Assembly (NCBI GenBank): GCA_959019945.1 | Contig: CAUEQD010000003.1 | Location: 94,545-158,544 of the forward strand | Length of the DNA stretch: 64,000 nucleotides | DNA from: an uncultured Collinsella sp. | GTDB taxonomy: Bacteria; Actinomycetota; Coriobacteriia; Coriobacteriales; Coriobacteriaceae | Reading direction: 5' to 3' | Shown: piece by piece, positions 6,326 through 14,808 of the stretch | How positions within the stretch are numbered: position 1 is the first letter of the stretch | Layout of the letters: every line of letters begins with the position of its first letter | Translations under genes and position numbers: made by a program | The notes under the pieces: model-generated | What the model was told of the DNA's origin: nothing | What the model saw: only the letters and a program-made list of their open reading frames with translations | Database searches by the model: none

Positions 6326-9300
6326 TTAGGCGAGCAGGTCGATGACGGTAAAGCCGGCGTTGCTCTTGGCGATGACGTCTCGGCCGCCAAAGACGCAGGT
6401 GGGCGACTCGGCTGCGATGCGCGTCACGTCGGCGCCGAGCGAGCGCAGCTCACCGGGCGTGGCGGCGAGCATCTGGGCGCGACGCTCCTCGCGCGCATGC
6501 GAATCGAGCCCGGCCATGTAGGTCGTGTTGCGGCGCTTGGTGAGCGCATACGGCTTCACCGGCGCGTCCATGCCGCTCACGCAGCTCACGATAAAGCCCT
6601 CAAAGGCGGCCTCGTCGGGCTCAAAGCTGCCAAGCCATGCACCCGCGCGCTTCACGCGCTCAATCGAAGGATCGATTGCCGGGTCGCGGTAGGTGTAGAA
6701 CGCCGCCTGACGCTCGCCGGCCGCGCGGAATCCGCAGCCGTACGCGCCGCCCTTCACGCGGATCTCGTTCCACAGGTAGTCGTAGGAGAGTGCGTTGGCG
6801 GCAACCGCCCAGGCGCCCGTCACGTCAATGCCCAAGCGACGCGGGTCGCACGCGCTTGCCGCAAAGCAGATGTCGCTAGGGATGACAAAAGCCTCGTGGC
6901 GGTCGCACGGCGTCGGCACCACGAGCGCGTCGCGGCCGGCATCGGCGCCGTCGCCAGCTCCCAGCCCCAAGTCGCCCGCGGCGGCCCAGTACGCGTTAAA
7001 GTCCTCATCGCTGCCGGTAAAGCTCGCTAGGCAGCCGTCGGCCACAAAGATGCGGCCTGCCAGCTCGGCAAGCTTGGCACGCAGGCCGTCCAGGCGCTCG
7101 TCAAAGTGGTCGAGCAAATCGCGCAGGAACAGGTAGAAGTCTACGCCCGAGAGCTGCTCGCGCACCACGGCCGAAGGCGAGCTGTAGCTCATCGCGCGAC
7201 CGAGCGCCGCCGAGTGGCCGTTGTTGATAAAGCCCTGCTCAAGCCCAATGCGAATTTGCGTGAGCACGTCGCGCATGCGGTCGGCGTCGGCGTCTGCCAA
7301 AAGCGTGCTCGACCATACCTCGCGCGGTAGACTCGCCAGCGCGTCGATCTTCTCGGACAGGGCACCGGCGCTCACCAGCAGGTAGGGGCGCACGCCGTCC
7401 ACTTCGGGCTGGGTCATGACCTCGGTCGTAAAGCTCAAAAAGCCCAGCTTGCCAGCGAGCAAGTTGTCGAGTTCCTCGGCCGAGTGCTCGCGCGTGGGTA
7501 GCTGCTTAAGCAGGCGGCAGAGCAGTGTCACATAGGGCAGGTCCTCAAACGCGACGCAGCTCAGGTCGAAATACTGCATGGCGTAGGCCAGACGGTTGGT
7601 GGGGATGCCGTGGCGCAGGCAGGGGATGGGCGCGGTCGTGTCCACGACCAGCGGCGGCTCGGGGCGCGCCTCGCCAATGTCGGATACACGCAGGCGCGGC
7701 AGCGTTGCCTTGTCCTCGGGCGTGTCCTCCGCCTCCTGCGCGGCACGCAGCGCGGCCGTGCGCTCGACCACGTCGGCCAGCTCGGCATCGGTCATGGCGT
7801 CGCGCTTGGCTGCCAGCTCGGCGGCCTCGGCGCTCTCCGAACCCTCGGCGGCGTCCACCGGCACCAGCTCGACCAGAGCCATGTGGTCGTTCTCCAGCAC
7901 GATCTCGCGCAGTAGGTCCTCAAAGTAGCTGCCGTCCAGCTCGCCGCGCAGCTCCTCGTACACTGGGCCGTACTTGAGCGCCAGCGTCGCGGCGTCGTCA
8001 TCGTAGAGCCACGTGCTCAACGCGTCGCACACAATGGCCACGCCGTCGGCGATGCCGTAGTCGCGCTGGCGCAGGTCGTATTCGTTGCTGCTGATGATAG
8101 CTTCCAGGCGCTCGCGCGGAACGCCATGCTCGCACAGGTCGCGGCAGGCGTCCTGGAACACGCGGCGCAGCTCGCGCGCCACGCCGGGCTGCGCGTTTTG
8201 CAGCATGATGAGTTCGTAGGGCTGCAGGCTCTCGGCCGCGGTGTAGCTCATCACGTTGCCGCCCAGGCCGGCGGCCAGAATGGCCTTCTTAACCGGTGCT
8301 TCGTTGGAGCCCAGCAACGCCTCGAACAGGATGTCCGCCGCGATCGTGCGCTTGCGATCGAGCGCGCTGCCCAGCACAAGGCCCAGGCCCACCAGGGCGT
8401 TCTCGGGCGTGGTGGCCATCTCGACGCGCTTATACTCGCAGGTTACAGGCGCCTGCACGTCCAGCGGATTGGGCGCCAACGCGGACGGGTCCTCGCCGGC
8501 GGCAACGGCGGCGTCCATGCGGCGGCTCGCGGCGCTCGGCTGCGACAGATAGCGCTTGTCCAAAAATGCCAGCGCGCGGTCCACGTCCAGGTCGCCGTAG
8601 AGCGTTATATAAGAGTTGGAAGGATTGTAGTGGCGCGCGTGCGTGTCCAGGAGCTGCTCGTAGGTGAGCGCGGGGATCGCGCGCGGGTCGCCGCCGCTCT
8701 CGTGCGCATAGGCGGTGTCGGGATAGAGCGCGGCGTTGACGGCGTCGTCCAGCACGCTCATAGGGTCGGACAGCGCGCCCTTCATCTCGTTGAACACCAC
8801 GCCGTTATAGCGCAGCGCGCCCTCGCGCAGGCTCGCGGAGCTGCCGTCGCCCTCGCCCTCGGCGCCCTCCGGCAGGTCCAACTCGTAGTGCCAGCCCTCC
8901 TGCTCAAAAATGGTGGGCTTGGTATAGATTGCCGGGTTGAACACCGCGTCCAGGTACACGTCCATCAGGTTGTACAGATCCTGCTCGTTGGTGGTGGCAA
9001 CGGGGTAGATGGTCTTGTCGGGGTAGGTCATGGCGTTGAGGAACGTCTGCATGGAGCTCTTGATCAGGTCGACAAACGGCTCCTTGACGGGGAACTTGGC
9101 CGATCCGCACAGCACCGAGTGCTCAAGAATATGGAACACGCCGGTGGAATCGGCCGGCGGCGTCTTAAAGCCAATGGCAAAAGCCTTGTTTTCGTCGTCG
9201 CACGCCAGGTACAGCAGGCGAGCGCCCGATGCGGTGTGGCGCAGCACGTAGGCGTCCGAGTCGAGCTCGGGCACGGTCTCGCAGCGCTCGACGGCAAAGC

Positions 9301-9370
9301 CGTGACAGGTAGCGCCGGGCACCAGCAGCGCGGCAGCAGCAGCGCGCGGGTCGGTTGAGGTAGTGGGCAT
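6326..9370 (-). CDS. M16C-family zinc metalloprotease (presequence-protease-like)
   Basis: 1014 residues, the usual size of single-chain M16C peptidases such as presequence protease. These form a closed chamber that degrades short peptides. The inverted zinc motif HxxEH is present as HILEH in FHILEHSVLCGS, with the distal Glu region NEQDLYNLMDVYLDAVFNP about 75 residues later; peptidase_M16_C domains and the M16C-associated region follow. There is no signal peptide, so it is probably cytosolic. Start ATG 9370 has GGAGA 7 bases upstream. The frame stays open upstream to 9544 but without a ribosome site. Followed by the hairpin at 6282-6320. Confidence 0.9.
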   Translation of the reverse strand: MPTTSTDPRAAAAALLVPGATCHGFAVERCETVPELDSDAYVLRHTASGARLLYLACDDENKAFAIGFKTPPADSTGVFHILEHSVLCGSAKFPVKEPFVDLIKSSMQTFLNAMTYPDKTIYPVATTNEQDLYNLMDVYLDAVFNPAIYTKPTIFEQEGWHYELDLPEGAEGEGDGSSASLREGALRYNGVVFNEMKGALSDPMSVLDDAVNAALYPDTAYAHESGGDPRAIPALTYEQLLDTHARHYNPSNSYITLYGDLDVDRALAFLDKRYLSQPSAASRRMDAAVAAGEDPSALAPNPLDVQAPVTCEYKRVEMATTPENALVGLGLVLGSALDRKRTIAADILFEALLGSNEAPVKKAILAAGLGGNVMSYTAAESLQPYELIMLQNAQPGVARELRRVFQDACRDLCEHGVPRERLEAIISSNEYDLRQRDYGIADGVAIVCDALSTWLYDDDAATLALKYGPVYEELRGELDGSYFEDLLREIVLENDHMALVELVPVDAAEGSESAEAAELAAKRDAMTDAELADVVERTAALRAAQEAEDTPEDKATLPRLRVSDIGEARPEPPLVVDTTAPIPCLRHGIPTNRLAYAMQYFDLSCVAFEDLPYVTLLCRLLKQLPTREHSAEELDNLLAGKLGFLSFTTEVMTQPEVDGVRPYLLVSAGALSEKIDALASLPREVWSSTLLADADADRMRDVLTQIRIGLEQGFINNGHSAALGRAMSYSSPSAVVREQLSGVDFYLFLRDLLDHFDERLDGLRAKLAELAGRIFVADGCLASFTGSDEDFNAYWAAAGDLGLGAGDGADAGRDALVVPTPCDRHEAFVIPSDICFAASACDPRRLGIDVTGAWAVAANALSYDYLWNEIRVKGGAYGCGFRAAGERQAAFYTYRDPAIDPSIERVKRAGAWLGSFEPDEAAFEGFIVSCVSGMDAPVKPYALTKRRNTTYMAGLDSHAREERRAQMLAATPGELRSLGADVTRIAAESPTCVFGGRDVIAKSNAGFTVIDLLA

Positions 9371-9650
9371 ATACAGTCTCCTTTGACGCCCCAGCGGGGG
9401 CGAATCGAGTCGAATCCTCGAGAGTATACCCATATGGGGCCGCGGCTCTGCGGCGAACTGAAGACGATGTGGGTGGACTAGCCTAACTAGGTTGATAACG
9501 ATTGCCGCTGGTAGCCGCTGCACCCCGCTAAAGTGAAATAACACCCCGTTTACCGAATCATTTAGGAAATATATGGACTCCTAAAAAGTTCTAATACAAT
9601 ATAAGTCATCTATCTATAAACTGCTGATTCCTTGCAAAGGTATGGTTGAT
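9371..9650. other. divergent intergenic region
   Basis: 280 bases between the M16 protease and the GntR gene, AT-rich from about 9530 onward (TAATACAATATAAG near 9592-9605). This is the likely promoter zone of the sugar regulator. No clear operator palindrome recognised. Confidence 0.45.
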
Positions 9651-10355
9651 ATGGTTGAAGCAAATAGCGTTATCCCCCTGTACAAACAGATTGTTCGTGC
9701 GCTCTCTGATTCGATCGCCAACGGCACGTACCGCCCGGGAGATAAGCTTCCGACCGAGGCGGAGCTCATCGAGCAATTTGGCGTGAGTCGAATAACGGTT
9801 CGCTCCGCAATTAAAGAAATGGAAGATGCTGGGCTTGTTGAGAGGGCCCGAGGCAAGGGCACGTTCGTTTCGTCGGACACACAGATGTATGCCGCGGACG
9901 ACCGTGAGAGCTTTACCCATTCGTGCCAGCTTGCGGGCAAGCAGGCGTCTACCAGGGTTCTCGCAATGGGCTGGGACTTCCCAAGCCTGCGAGACGCGAA
10001 GTTTCTGGGCGTAGACGATACCCAAAAGGTATTGCGTAGTCGTCGTCTGCGTCTTGTGGATGACAAGCCCACGATGCTGGAAACCAATAGCTATTCCGCT
10101 GCGCTTTCTTTTTTGGAGCATGAGTCCCTCGAGGATTCGCTGATGGCGGTACTCGATCGCCAGGGGATCAAGATGGGCCCCAACACGCGTACGCTCGAGG
10201 TCTGCTATGCGAGCGAGCTCGAGGCGGCATACCTTAACGTGGAGCTAGACTCTCCGCTGCTTCTGTTTGTTGATAGACGTTATGCTCCAAGCGGCGAGCC
10301 GCTTTTCATCTCCCGTCAGGTGTACTGCACCGAGCGACTGAAGTTCTATTTGTAA
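9651..10355 (+). CDS. GntR/HutC-family transcriptional regulator (UTRA domain)
   Basis: About 234 residues. N-terminal winged helix-turn-helix: PLYKQIVRALSDSIANG, PGDKLPTEAELIEQFGVSR, TVRSAIKEMEDAGLV, then the wing RGKGTFV. The C-terminal UTRA sensor domain (about 85-230) normally binds a phosphorylated sugar or amino-sugar. Two in-frame ATGs exist, 9642 and 9651; I prefer 9651 because AAAGG is then 10 bases away instead of 1. It stands directly ahead of the PTS/deglycase genes and is their probable specific regulator. HutC-type regulators of deglycase PTS loci usually respond to the phosphorylated substrate. Confidence 0.88.
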   Translation: MVEANSVIPLYKQIVRALSDSIANGTYRPGDKLPTEAELIEQFGVSRITVRSAIKEMEDAGLVERARGKGTFVSSDTQMYAADDRESFTHSCQLAGKQASTRVLAMGWDFPSLRDAKFLGVDDTQKVLRSRRLRLVDDKPTMLETNSYSAALSFLEHESLEDSLMAVLDRQGIKMGPNTRTLEVCYASELEAAYLNVELDSPLLLFVDRRYAPSGEPLFISRQVYCTERLKFYL

Positions 10356-10366
10356 ATTAGAGATAG

Positions 10367-10388
10367 ATTGGTCGATTTACCGACCAAT
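10367..10388. promoter_or_regulatory. palindrome ahead of PTS genes, possible GntR operator
   Basis: ATTGGTCG-ATTTAC-CGACCAAT, an 8-bp perfect dyad 12 bases after the regulator stop and about 100 bases before EIIA. No U-run follows, so it is more likely an operator or a weak attenuator than a terminator. Assignment to the GntR protein is inference. Confidence 0.45.
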
Positions 10389-10490
10389 TGCTACCGTTCG
10401 CGGATTTGGAAAATAGACACACCGCGTAGGGTAGATTGCTAATATACTTTGTTATGACAATATAGTACGTCTTATTGATATTGGAGAACT

Positions 10491-10910
10491 ATGAATAAGA
10501 TATTGCTAGCGAGTCATGGTTATCTCGCCCAAGGTATGAAGAGCTCTCTCGAGATCCTGATGGGCGCCAACGACCGAATCGAGTGTCTGTGCGCCTATGT
10601 CGATGACGACACGAGGGATGTCGCAGCGCTTATCGATGCTTGGATGGAGTCGAAGGACCCTGCCGACTCTTGGTTTGTCGTGACTGACATCTTTGGCGGC
10701 TCTGTAAACAACGAATTCATCCAGAGGCAGACCGCCGGATCGTTTACGTTGATCACCGGAATGAACTTGCCGCTGCTGGTGGAAATGGCTACACAGCTGG
10801 ACTCCCTGGATGCGGACAAGGCCAAAGCCGCGGTCGAGGGATCACGTTCGTTTATCATGCTTTGTGAGGCGGCGGACATGCTTGCCGATGTCGAAGAAGA
10901 AGAGTTCTAG
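10491..10910 (+). CDS. PTS mannose/fructose/sorbose-family EIIA
   Basis: 139 residues. EIIA of the mannose class takes phosphate from HPr on a His near the N-terminus; here His9 in ILLASHGYLAQGM. The VVTDIFGGSVNN segment and the GMNLPLLVEM loop are standard for the family. Cytosolic. First of a run EIIA, EIIB, deglycase, EIIC, EIID that lacks only a sugar kinase, as expected when the PTS phosphorylates the substrate. TTGGAG precedes the ATG. Confidence 0.92.
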   Translation: MNKILLASHGYLAQGMKSSLEILMGANDRIECLCAYVDDDTRDVAALIDAWMESKDPADSWFVVTDIFGGSVNNEFIQRQTAGSFTLITGMNLPLLVEMATQLDSLDADKAKAAVEGSRSFIMLCEAADMLADVEEEEF

Positions 10911-10972
10911 CTCAAGCTTCAACGAATAATTCAACCCTGTCATTACCTTTATTACGTGTGGAGATGATTTTG

Positions 10973-11446
10973 ATGATTAAGCTTACGAGGGTCGATTACC
11001 GATTGATTCACGGCCAGGTCGCCATGTCTTGGACGCATGCGCTGGATGTCGATTGCATCCTGTGTGCCAGCGATGCCGTGGCAAAAGACGACATGAGAAA
11101 AGCCGCTTTGAGGCTAGCTCGTCCCAACGGCGTGAAGCTCGTCATAAAAGACGTAAACGCTGCTATCGAGGCGCTCAACAGCGGCGTTACCGATAAGTAC
11201 TCGCTGTTTATCATTGTTGAGACGATTGAAGATGCCTATCGTCTCGCTAAGGGTTGCAAAGACATCAAGGAGATCAATTTGGGCGGAACCCGAAAGTCAC
11301 CCGAGACCACGCTTCATCCGACCCCCGCGATCTTTGCGACCGAAACCGATGCCGAGCATATCCAAGAGCTTGTCAACGATGGCGTGGTTATCGAAATCCG
11401 TCAGGTCCCCAATGACTCAAAGGTATTTGCCAAGGACGTTTTCTAG
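10973..11446 (+). CDS. PTS mannose/fructose/sorbose-family EIIB
   Basis: 157 residues. The signature RVDYRLIHGQVAMSW carries the phosphorylated His (His14 in RLIHGQ). It passes phosphate from EIIA to the incoming sugar. I start at ATG 10973 (MIKLTRVDYR); GGAG is 9 bases upstream, and two ATGs further up (10958, 10964) are poorly spaced. A strong terminator follows at 11496, before the deglycase gene. Confidence 0.92.
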   Translation: MIKLTRVDYRLIHGQVAMSWTHALDVDCILCASDAVAKDDMRKAALRLARPNGVKLVIKDVNAAIEALNSGVTDKYSLFIIVETIEDAYRLAKGCKDIKEINLGGTRKSPETTLHPTPAIFATETDAEHIQELVNDGVVIEIRQVPNDSKVFAKDVF

Positions 11447-11495
11447 CTGGAAACATGCCATTGTCTAGCATTTATTAACTAGGTCCTCCTTTCTT

Positions 11496-11529
11496 AAGCC
11501 CGTCGATCATTTGATCGGCGGGCTTTTTA
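11496..11529 (+). terminator. terminator after EIIB
   Basis: AAGCCCGTCGATCA and its imperfect complement followed by TTTTTATT. It separates EIIA-EIIB from the SIS/EIIC/EIID part, which has its own promoter at 11563. This allows the two halves to be expressed at different levels. Confidence 0.85.
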
Positions 11530-11562
11530 TTAAAGAAAAATCAAAAAAATCTGAAATAGTTC

Positions 11563-11590
11563 TTGCATAGTTAGTTATATAAAGTATTAT
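11563..11590 (+). promoter_or_regulatory. promoter of the deglycase-EIIC-EIID genes
   Basis: TTGCAT, 16 bases, TATTAT in an AT-rich stretch 51 bases before the deglycase ATG. A 7-bp inverted repeat GGATGAA...TTCATCC lies just downstream in the untranslated leader and could be an operator. Confidence 0.65.
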
Positions 11591-11640
11591 AACGTCATGG
11601 GATGAATGAAGGGTTCATCCAAGTGAGTTAGGAGTAAGGG

Positions 11641-12675
11641 ATGTTCAATTTCGATGAGCCTCGTTACGAGAAGGTTGTGAGCGATGCCCTCGCTCTCCGT
11701 CCTCAGATTGAGGCTGCCGTGGACAAGGTCTGCGAGCAGGGTTATTCCAACATCTTCTTCATCGGCTGCGGCGGCACCTGGGCCCACACGCTCCCGATGA
11801 AGTATTGGGTCGAGACCACCACGGCCGACGTCGACGTCCACTGCGAGATTGCCGCTGAGTTCCTCGCATGCCCGCCCAAGACCTTCAACAAGGACTCGGT
11901 CTGCGTCTTCTCCACCCGTACCGGCACCACCCCCGAGATCATCGAGGCTGCCAAGTTCTGCCAGGAGCAGGGCGCCCGCACGCTGATGTATGTTTCCAAC
12001 GACAACACCCCGGCCACTGAGTACGCCGATTACAAGTTCTTCAGCTTCGCTGAGGACGACGTCCTGTGCGAGGCCATCTACACCTACCAGATCACGCTGG
12101 TCGCCCGCTTCCTCAAGAACGCCGGCGCCTTCCCCAAGTACGACACCTTCATGGAGGAGTTCGGCAACATCGCTCCGTACCTCATCAAGGCCAAGGACGC
12201 TCAGGACGAGCGCTGCGCCGCCATGGCCGAGGACTTCAAGGACACCGACTACCACATGGTGATTGGTTCCGGCATGCTCTGGGGTGAGGCCTACGACTAC
12301 GCCATGTGCATTCTCGAGGAGATGCAGTGGATCAAGACCAAGTCTATCCACGCCGCCGAGTTCTTCCACGGCACCATCGAGCTGTGCGAGGAGGGCACGA
12401 GCCTCATCATGCTCTACGGCGAGGACGACACCCGCAAGCTCATGGACCGCGTGGACAACTTCACTCACATGCTCGCCGACGAGAAGGGCGTCCATGTCCG
12501 CGTGAACAAGTTCGACACCGCCGAGGTCGAGCTGCCGTTCAGCGACCCCGAGTTCCGCAAGATCGTCTCCCCGATGGTCACCTACACCATCACCGAGCGT
12601 CTGAGCTGCCATCTCGAGCACGTCCGTAACCACCCGCTCACCACGCGTCGTTACTATCACCAGATGAACTACTAA
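11641..12675 (+). CDS. SIS-domain sugar-phosphate deglycase (FrlB/GfrF-like)
   Basis: 344 residues with two SIS domains: phosphosugar-binding FIGCGGTWAH at about 38-47 and FSTRTGTTPEI at about 90-100. The segment HAAEFFHGTIEL gives Glu240 and His243, at the position of catalytic residues in GlmS-like isomerases and deglycases. Closest in style to fructoselysine-6-P / glucoselysine-6-P / fructose-asparagine-6-P deglycases, which split phosphorylated Amadori products into hexose-6-P and a free amino acid. Location between PTS EIIB and EIIC supports this. Exact substrate cannot be read from the sequence. GGAG lies 8 bases before the ATG. Confidence 0.82.
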   Translation: MFNFDEPRYEKVVSDALALRPQIEAAVDKVCEQGYSNIFFIGCGGTWAHTLPMKYWVETTTADVDVHCEIAAEFLACPPKTFNKDSVCVFSTRTGTTPEIIEAAKFCQEQGARTLMYVSNDNTPATEYADYKFFSFAEDDVLCEAIYTYQITLVARFLKNAGAFPKYDTFMEEFGNIAPYLIKAKDAQDERCAAMAEDFKDTDYHMVIGSGMLWGEAYDYAMCILEEMQWIKTKSIHAAEFFHGTIELCEEGTSLIMLYGEDDTRKLMDRVDNFTHMLADEKGVHVRVNKFDTAEVELPFSDPEFRKIVSPMVTYTITERLSCHLEHVRNHPLTTRRYYHQMNY

Positions 12676-12697
12676 TCCTCTCAAATTGCTGCGGTTG

Positions 12698-12734
12698 TCT
12701 GCAGGCGAGCTGCGCAGAATGCCTCGCCTGCAGA
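12698..12734 (+). promoter_or_regulatory. intercistronic hairpin between deglycase and EIIC
   Basis: TCTGCAGGCGAG and its perfect 12-bp complement, with a 13-base loop and no U-run. A likely mRNA-stability or processing element that sets different levels of enzyme and permease. Confidence 0.6.
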
Positions 12735-12756
12735 CCTGTTTCTGGGGTTGATCGAA

Positions 12757-13530
12757 ATGGTTGTCCAGTATCTTCTAGTTGCACTGGTCGCATTTATTGC
12801 GTCCATGGACGAGCAATTATTTGGCATTACGATGCTTGGTCGTCCGCTGTTTACGAGCCTGTTCGTTGGCTTGATCCTTGGCGATGTCCAGCAGGGCGTT
12901 ATCGTCGGCGCTGCTTTGGAGTCCATGTTCATGGGCGCTATCATGGTCGGTGCGGCGGTTCCTCCCGAGGTCTATGCTTCCGGCGTGCTTGGCTGCGCGT
13001 TTGCCGTCATTACGGGTACGGGCACGGCAACTGCCGTCGCACTCGCCCTTCCCGTCTCCGTCTTCCTTCAGGTGTGGCGCAACTTCTGCTACGCCGTTCC
13101 GGGTGCCTTTGCCTGCAAGAAGATCGAGACCGCTCTGGCAAATCGTGATCTTGCCAAGGCGAATCTGTACCATCTGACCATCGTGCCGCTGTCGATTGGC
13201 ATTCCGTCTGCACTGCTGGTGTTTTGCTCGCTGTTCTTTGGTGCCGACCTCATCAACAATGCGCTTAACGCTATTCCGCAGTTTGTGATGGACGGCCTCA
13301 ACGTTGCGTCCGGCGTCATGGTCTGCATCGGCTTCGCTCTTCTTATTAGGACCATGGGCGACAGCAAGCTTCTTCCCTGGCTGTTCCTGGGATTCATTAT
13401 GGTCATCTACCTCAAGATGGACGTTGTCGGTGTTGCCGCTGCCGCTATCTGCGTCGCGCTGCTCCTGGCCTTCCGCGAGGGCTCGGCCGGTCCGCAGGCG
13501 GTTGCCGAGGATGAAGAGGAGGACTTCTAA
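12757..13530 (+). CDS. PTS mannose/fructose/sorbose-family EIIC
   Basis: About 257 residues, polytopic membrane permease subunit of the mannose-class PTS. The conserved motif GLILGDVQQGVIVGAALE at about 38-55 is diagnostic. It carries several hydrophobic segments and a short acidic cytosolic tail (AEDEEEDF). It forms the translocation channel with EIID. ATG 12757 has GGGG 10 bases upstream; the frame also opens from a TTG at 12748 without a ribosome site. Confidence 0.92.
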   Translation: MVVQYLLVALVAFIASMDEQLFGITMLGRPLFTSLFVGLILGDVQQGVIVGAALESMFMGAIMVGAAVPPEVYASGVLGCAFAVITGTGTATAVALALPVSVFLQVWRNFCYAVPGAFACKKIETALANRDLAKANLYHLTIVPLSIGIPSALLVFCSLFFGADLINNALNAIPQFVMDGLNVASGVMVCIGFALLIRTMGDSKLLPWLFLGFIMVIYLKMDVVGVAAAAICVALLLAFREGSAGPQAVAEDEEEDF

Positions 13531-14378
13531 TGGCTACCCAGAACACCGATCTCAAAGAGGCCAAGAAGGACGCGATTATGACTCCCGATATGTATCGGAG
13601 CATGTTCCTTCGCCAGTTTACGAGCCAGTGCTCGCAGTCGTACGACAAGATGATGGCAATGGGCTTCATGTACACCATTCAGAAGCCCCTGCGAAAGATC
13701 TATCCCAACGACGACGATTACTATGCGGCGCTTGATCGCCATACCGAGTTCTTTAACATCACGCCTCATGTGCTTCCGTTTGTAGCCGGCCTAACGGTTT
13801 CGATGGAAGAGCAGGCGGCTGCCGATAAGAACTTCGACACGTCCTCGATTAACGCCATGAAGGTCGGCCTCATGGGACCGCTTTCCGGCATTGGCGATTC
13901 GTTCTACTGGGGTACGTTCCGCGTGGTCGCCGCCGGCATTGGTATTGGTATCGCTTCGACGGGCAACCCGCTCGGCCCCATCGTGTACGCGCTCATCTAC
14001 TCCGTGATTAACTTTGCAACGCGTATCGTCGCAGCCCATCTGGGTTACGACCTGGGAACCAAGTTCCTGCAGCAGTCCGAAGAGAACAACCTTATGTCTC
14101 GCATGACGCATGCTGCCGGTGTCCTCGGAATGACCGTCATCGGCGCCATGATTGCGGCACAGGTCTCGCTGTCCACTGCTTTGACCTTTGACGTGGGTGG
14201 TTCGGAGATTGTCCTGCAGGATCTGTTCGATTCGATCTTCCCCGGTCTGCTGCCTTTGCTGGCAACGTTCGCTTGCGTTGCCCTGTACAAAAAGGGTGTC
14301 AAGACCATTTGGATTATTATTGGCATCTTCGCGATCTGCATCATCGGAACGGGCTTGGGAGTGTTCGCGGCGGCGTAA
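13530..14378 (+). CDS. PTS mannose/fructose/sorbose-family EIID
   Basis: 282 residues. Standard EIID signatures: MFLRQFTSQCSQSYDKMMAMGF, the NTxPHVLPFVAGL-like segment (FFNITPHVLPFVAGL), VGLMGPLSGIGDSFYWG, and a C-terminal membrane anchor. Its ATG shares one base with the EIIC stop (TAATG), so the two are coupled. A terminator follows at 14424. Confidence 0.93.
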   Translation: MATQNTDLKEAKKDAIMTPDMYRSMFLRQFTSQCSQSYDKMMAMGFMYTIQKPLRKIYPNDDDYYAALDRHTEFFNITPHVLPFVAGLTVSMEEQAAADKNFDTSSINAMKVGLMGPLSGIGDSFYWGTFRVVAAGIGIGIASTGNPLGPIVYALIYSVINFATRIVAAHLGYDLGTKFLQQSEENNLMSRMTHAAGVLGMTVIGAMIAAQVSLSTALTFDVGGSEIVLQDLFDSIFPGLLPLLATFACVALYKKGVKTIWIIIGIFAICIIGTGLGVFAAA

Positions 14379-14423
14379 TGTTGACTGCTATGCTCGCGCG
14401 TTGGATAACTAACCGACCGTTTG

Positions 14424-14459
14424 AAAACGGGGTTCGGCGTAAGGCCGGCCCCGTTTTTT
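14424..14459 (+). terminator. terminator after the PTS operon
   Basis: AAAACGGGG...CCCCGTTTTTT with an inner GGC/GCC stem and a run of six T. Confidence 0.88.
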
Positions 14460-14518
14460 GTTTGAGGGATTTTCCGACCGTCCAAAAATCCACGCCCGCC
14501 CATCACTCATGCATTTCT

Positions 14519-14594
14519 CATCTCTCATTCATCACTAATATGAGAGATAACTGAAAGACGAGAGATAAATATGAGAGATAACTGAGCAGCAAAG
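14519..14594. repeat. GAGAGATAA repeat element, copy 1
   Basis: 76 bases beginning CATCTCTCATTCATCAC and holding three GAGAGATAA motifs plus the opposite-strand ATCTCTC. About four fifths of its positions match the copy at 14684-14759. Confidence 0.75.
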
Positions 14595-14683
14595 AGACAA
14601 GAAATCACGGTATTGTCTCAATACTGATTGTTCTACCAGCAAAAACATGTTTAAATGAAACAAATGGCAGATATCTTATCTTT

Positions 14684-14759
14684 CATCTCTCACTTATCTC
14701 TAATATGAGAGATAGCAGAAAGGTGAGAGATAATTACGAGAGATAACTGAGAGACGAAG
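14684..14759. repeat. GAGAGATAA repeat element, copy 2
   Basis: Second copy, 165 bases downstream. It contains the nested dyad ATCTCTCAC-TT-ATCTCT-AATATG-AGAGAT...GTGAGAGAT and ends about 50 bases before the AlbA_2 regulator start. The arrangement suggests operator sites for that protein. Confidence 0.75.
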
Positions 14760-14808
14760 GAAATCTATTCGCGGCATTCTCCGCCGGGCCGAGCGAAAGG
14801 ACATGCAG

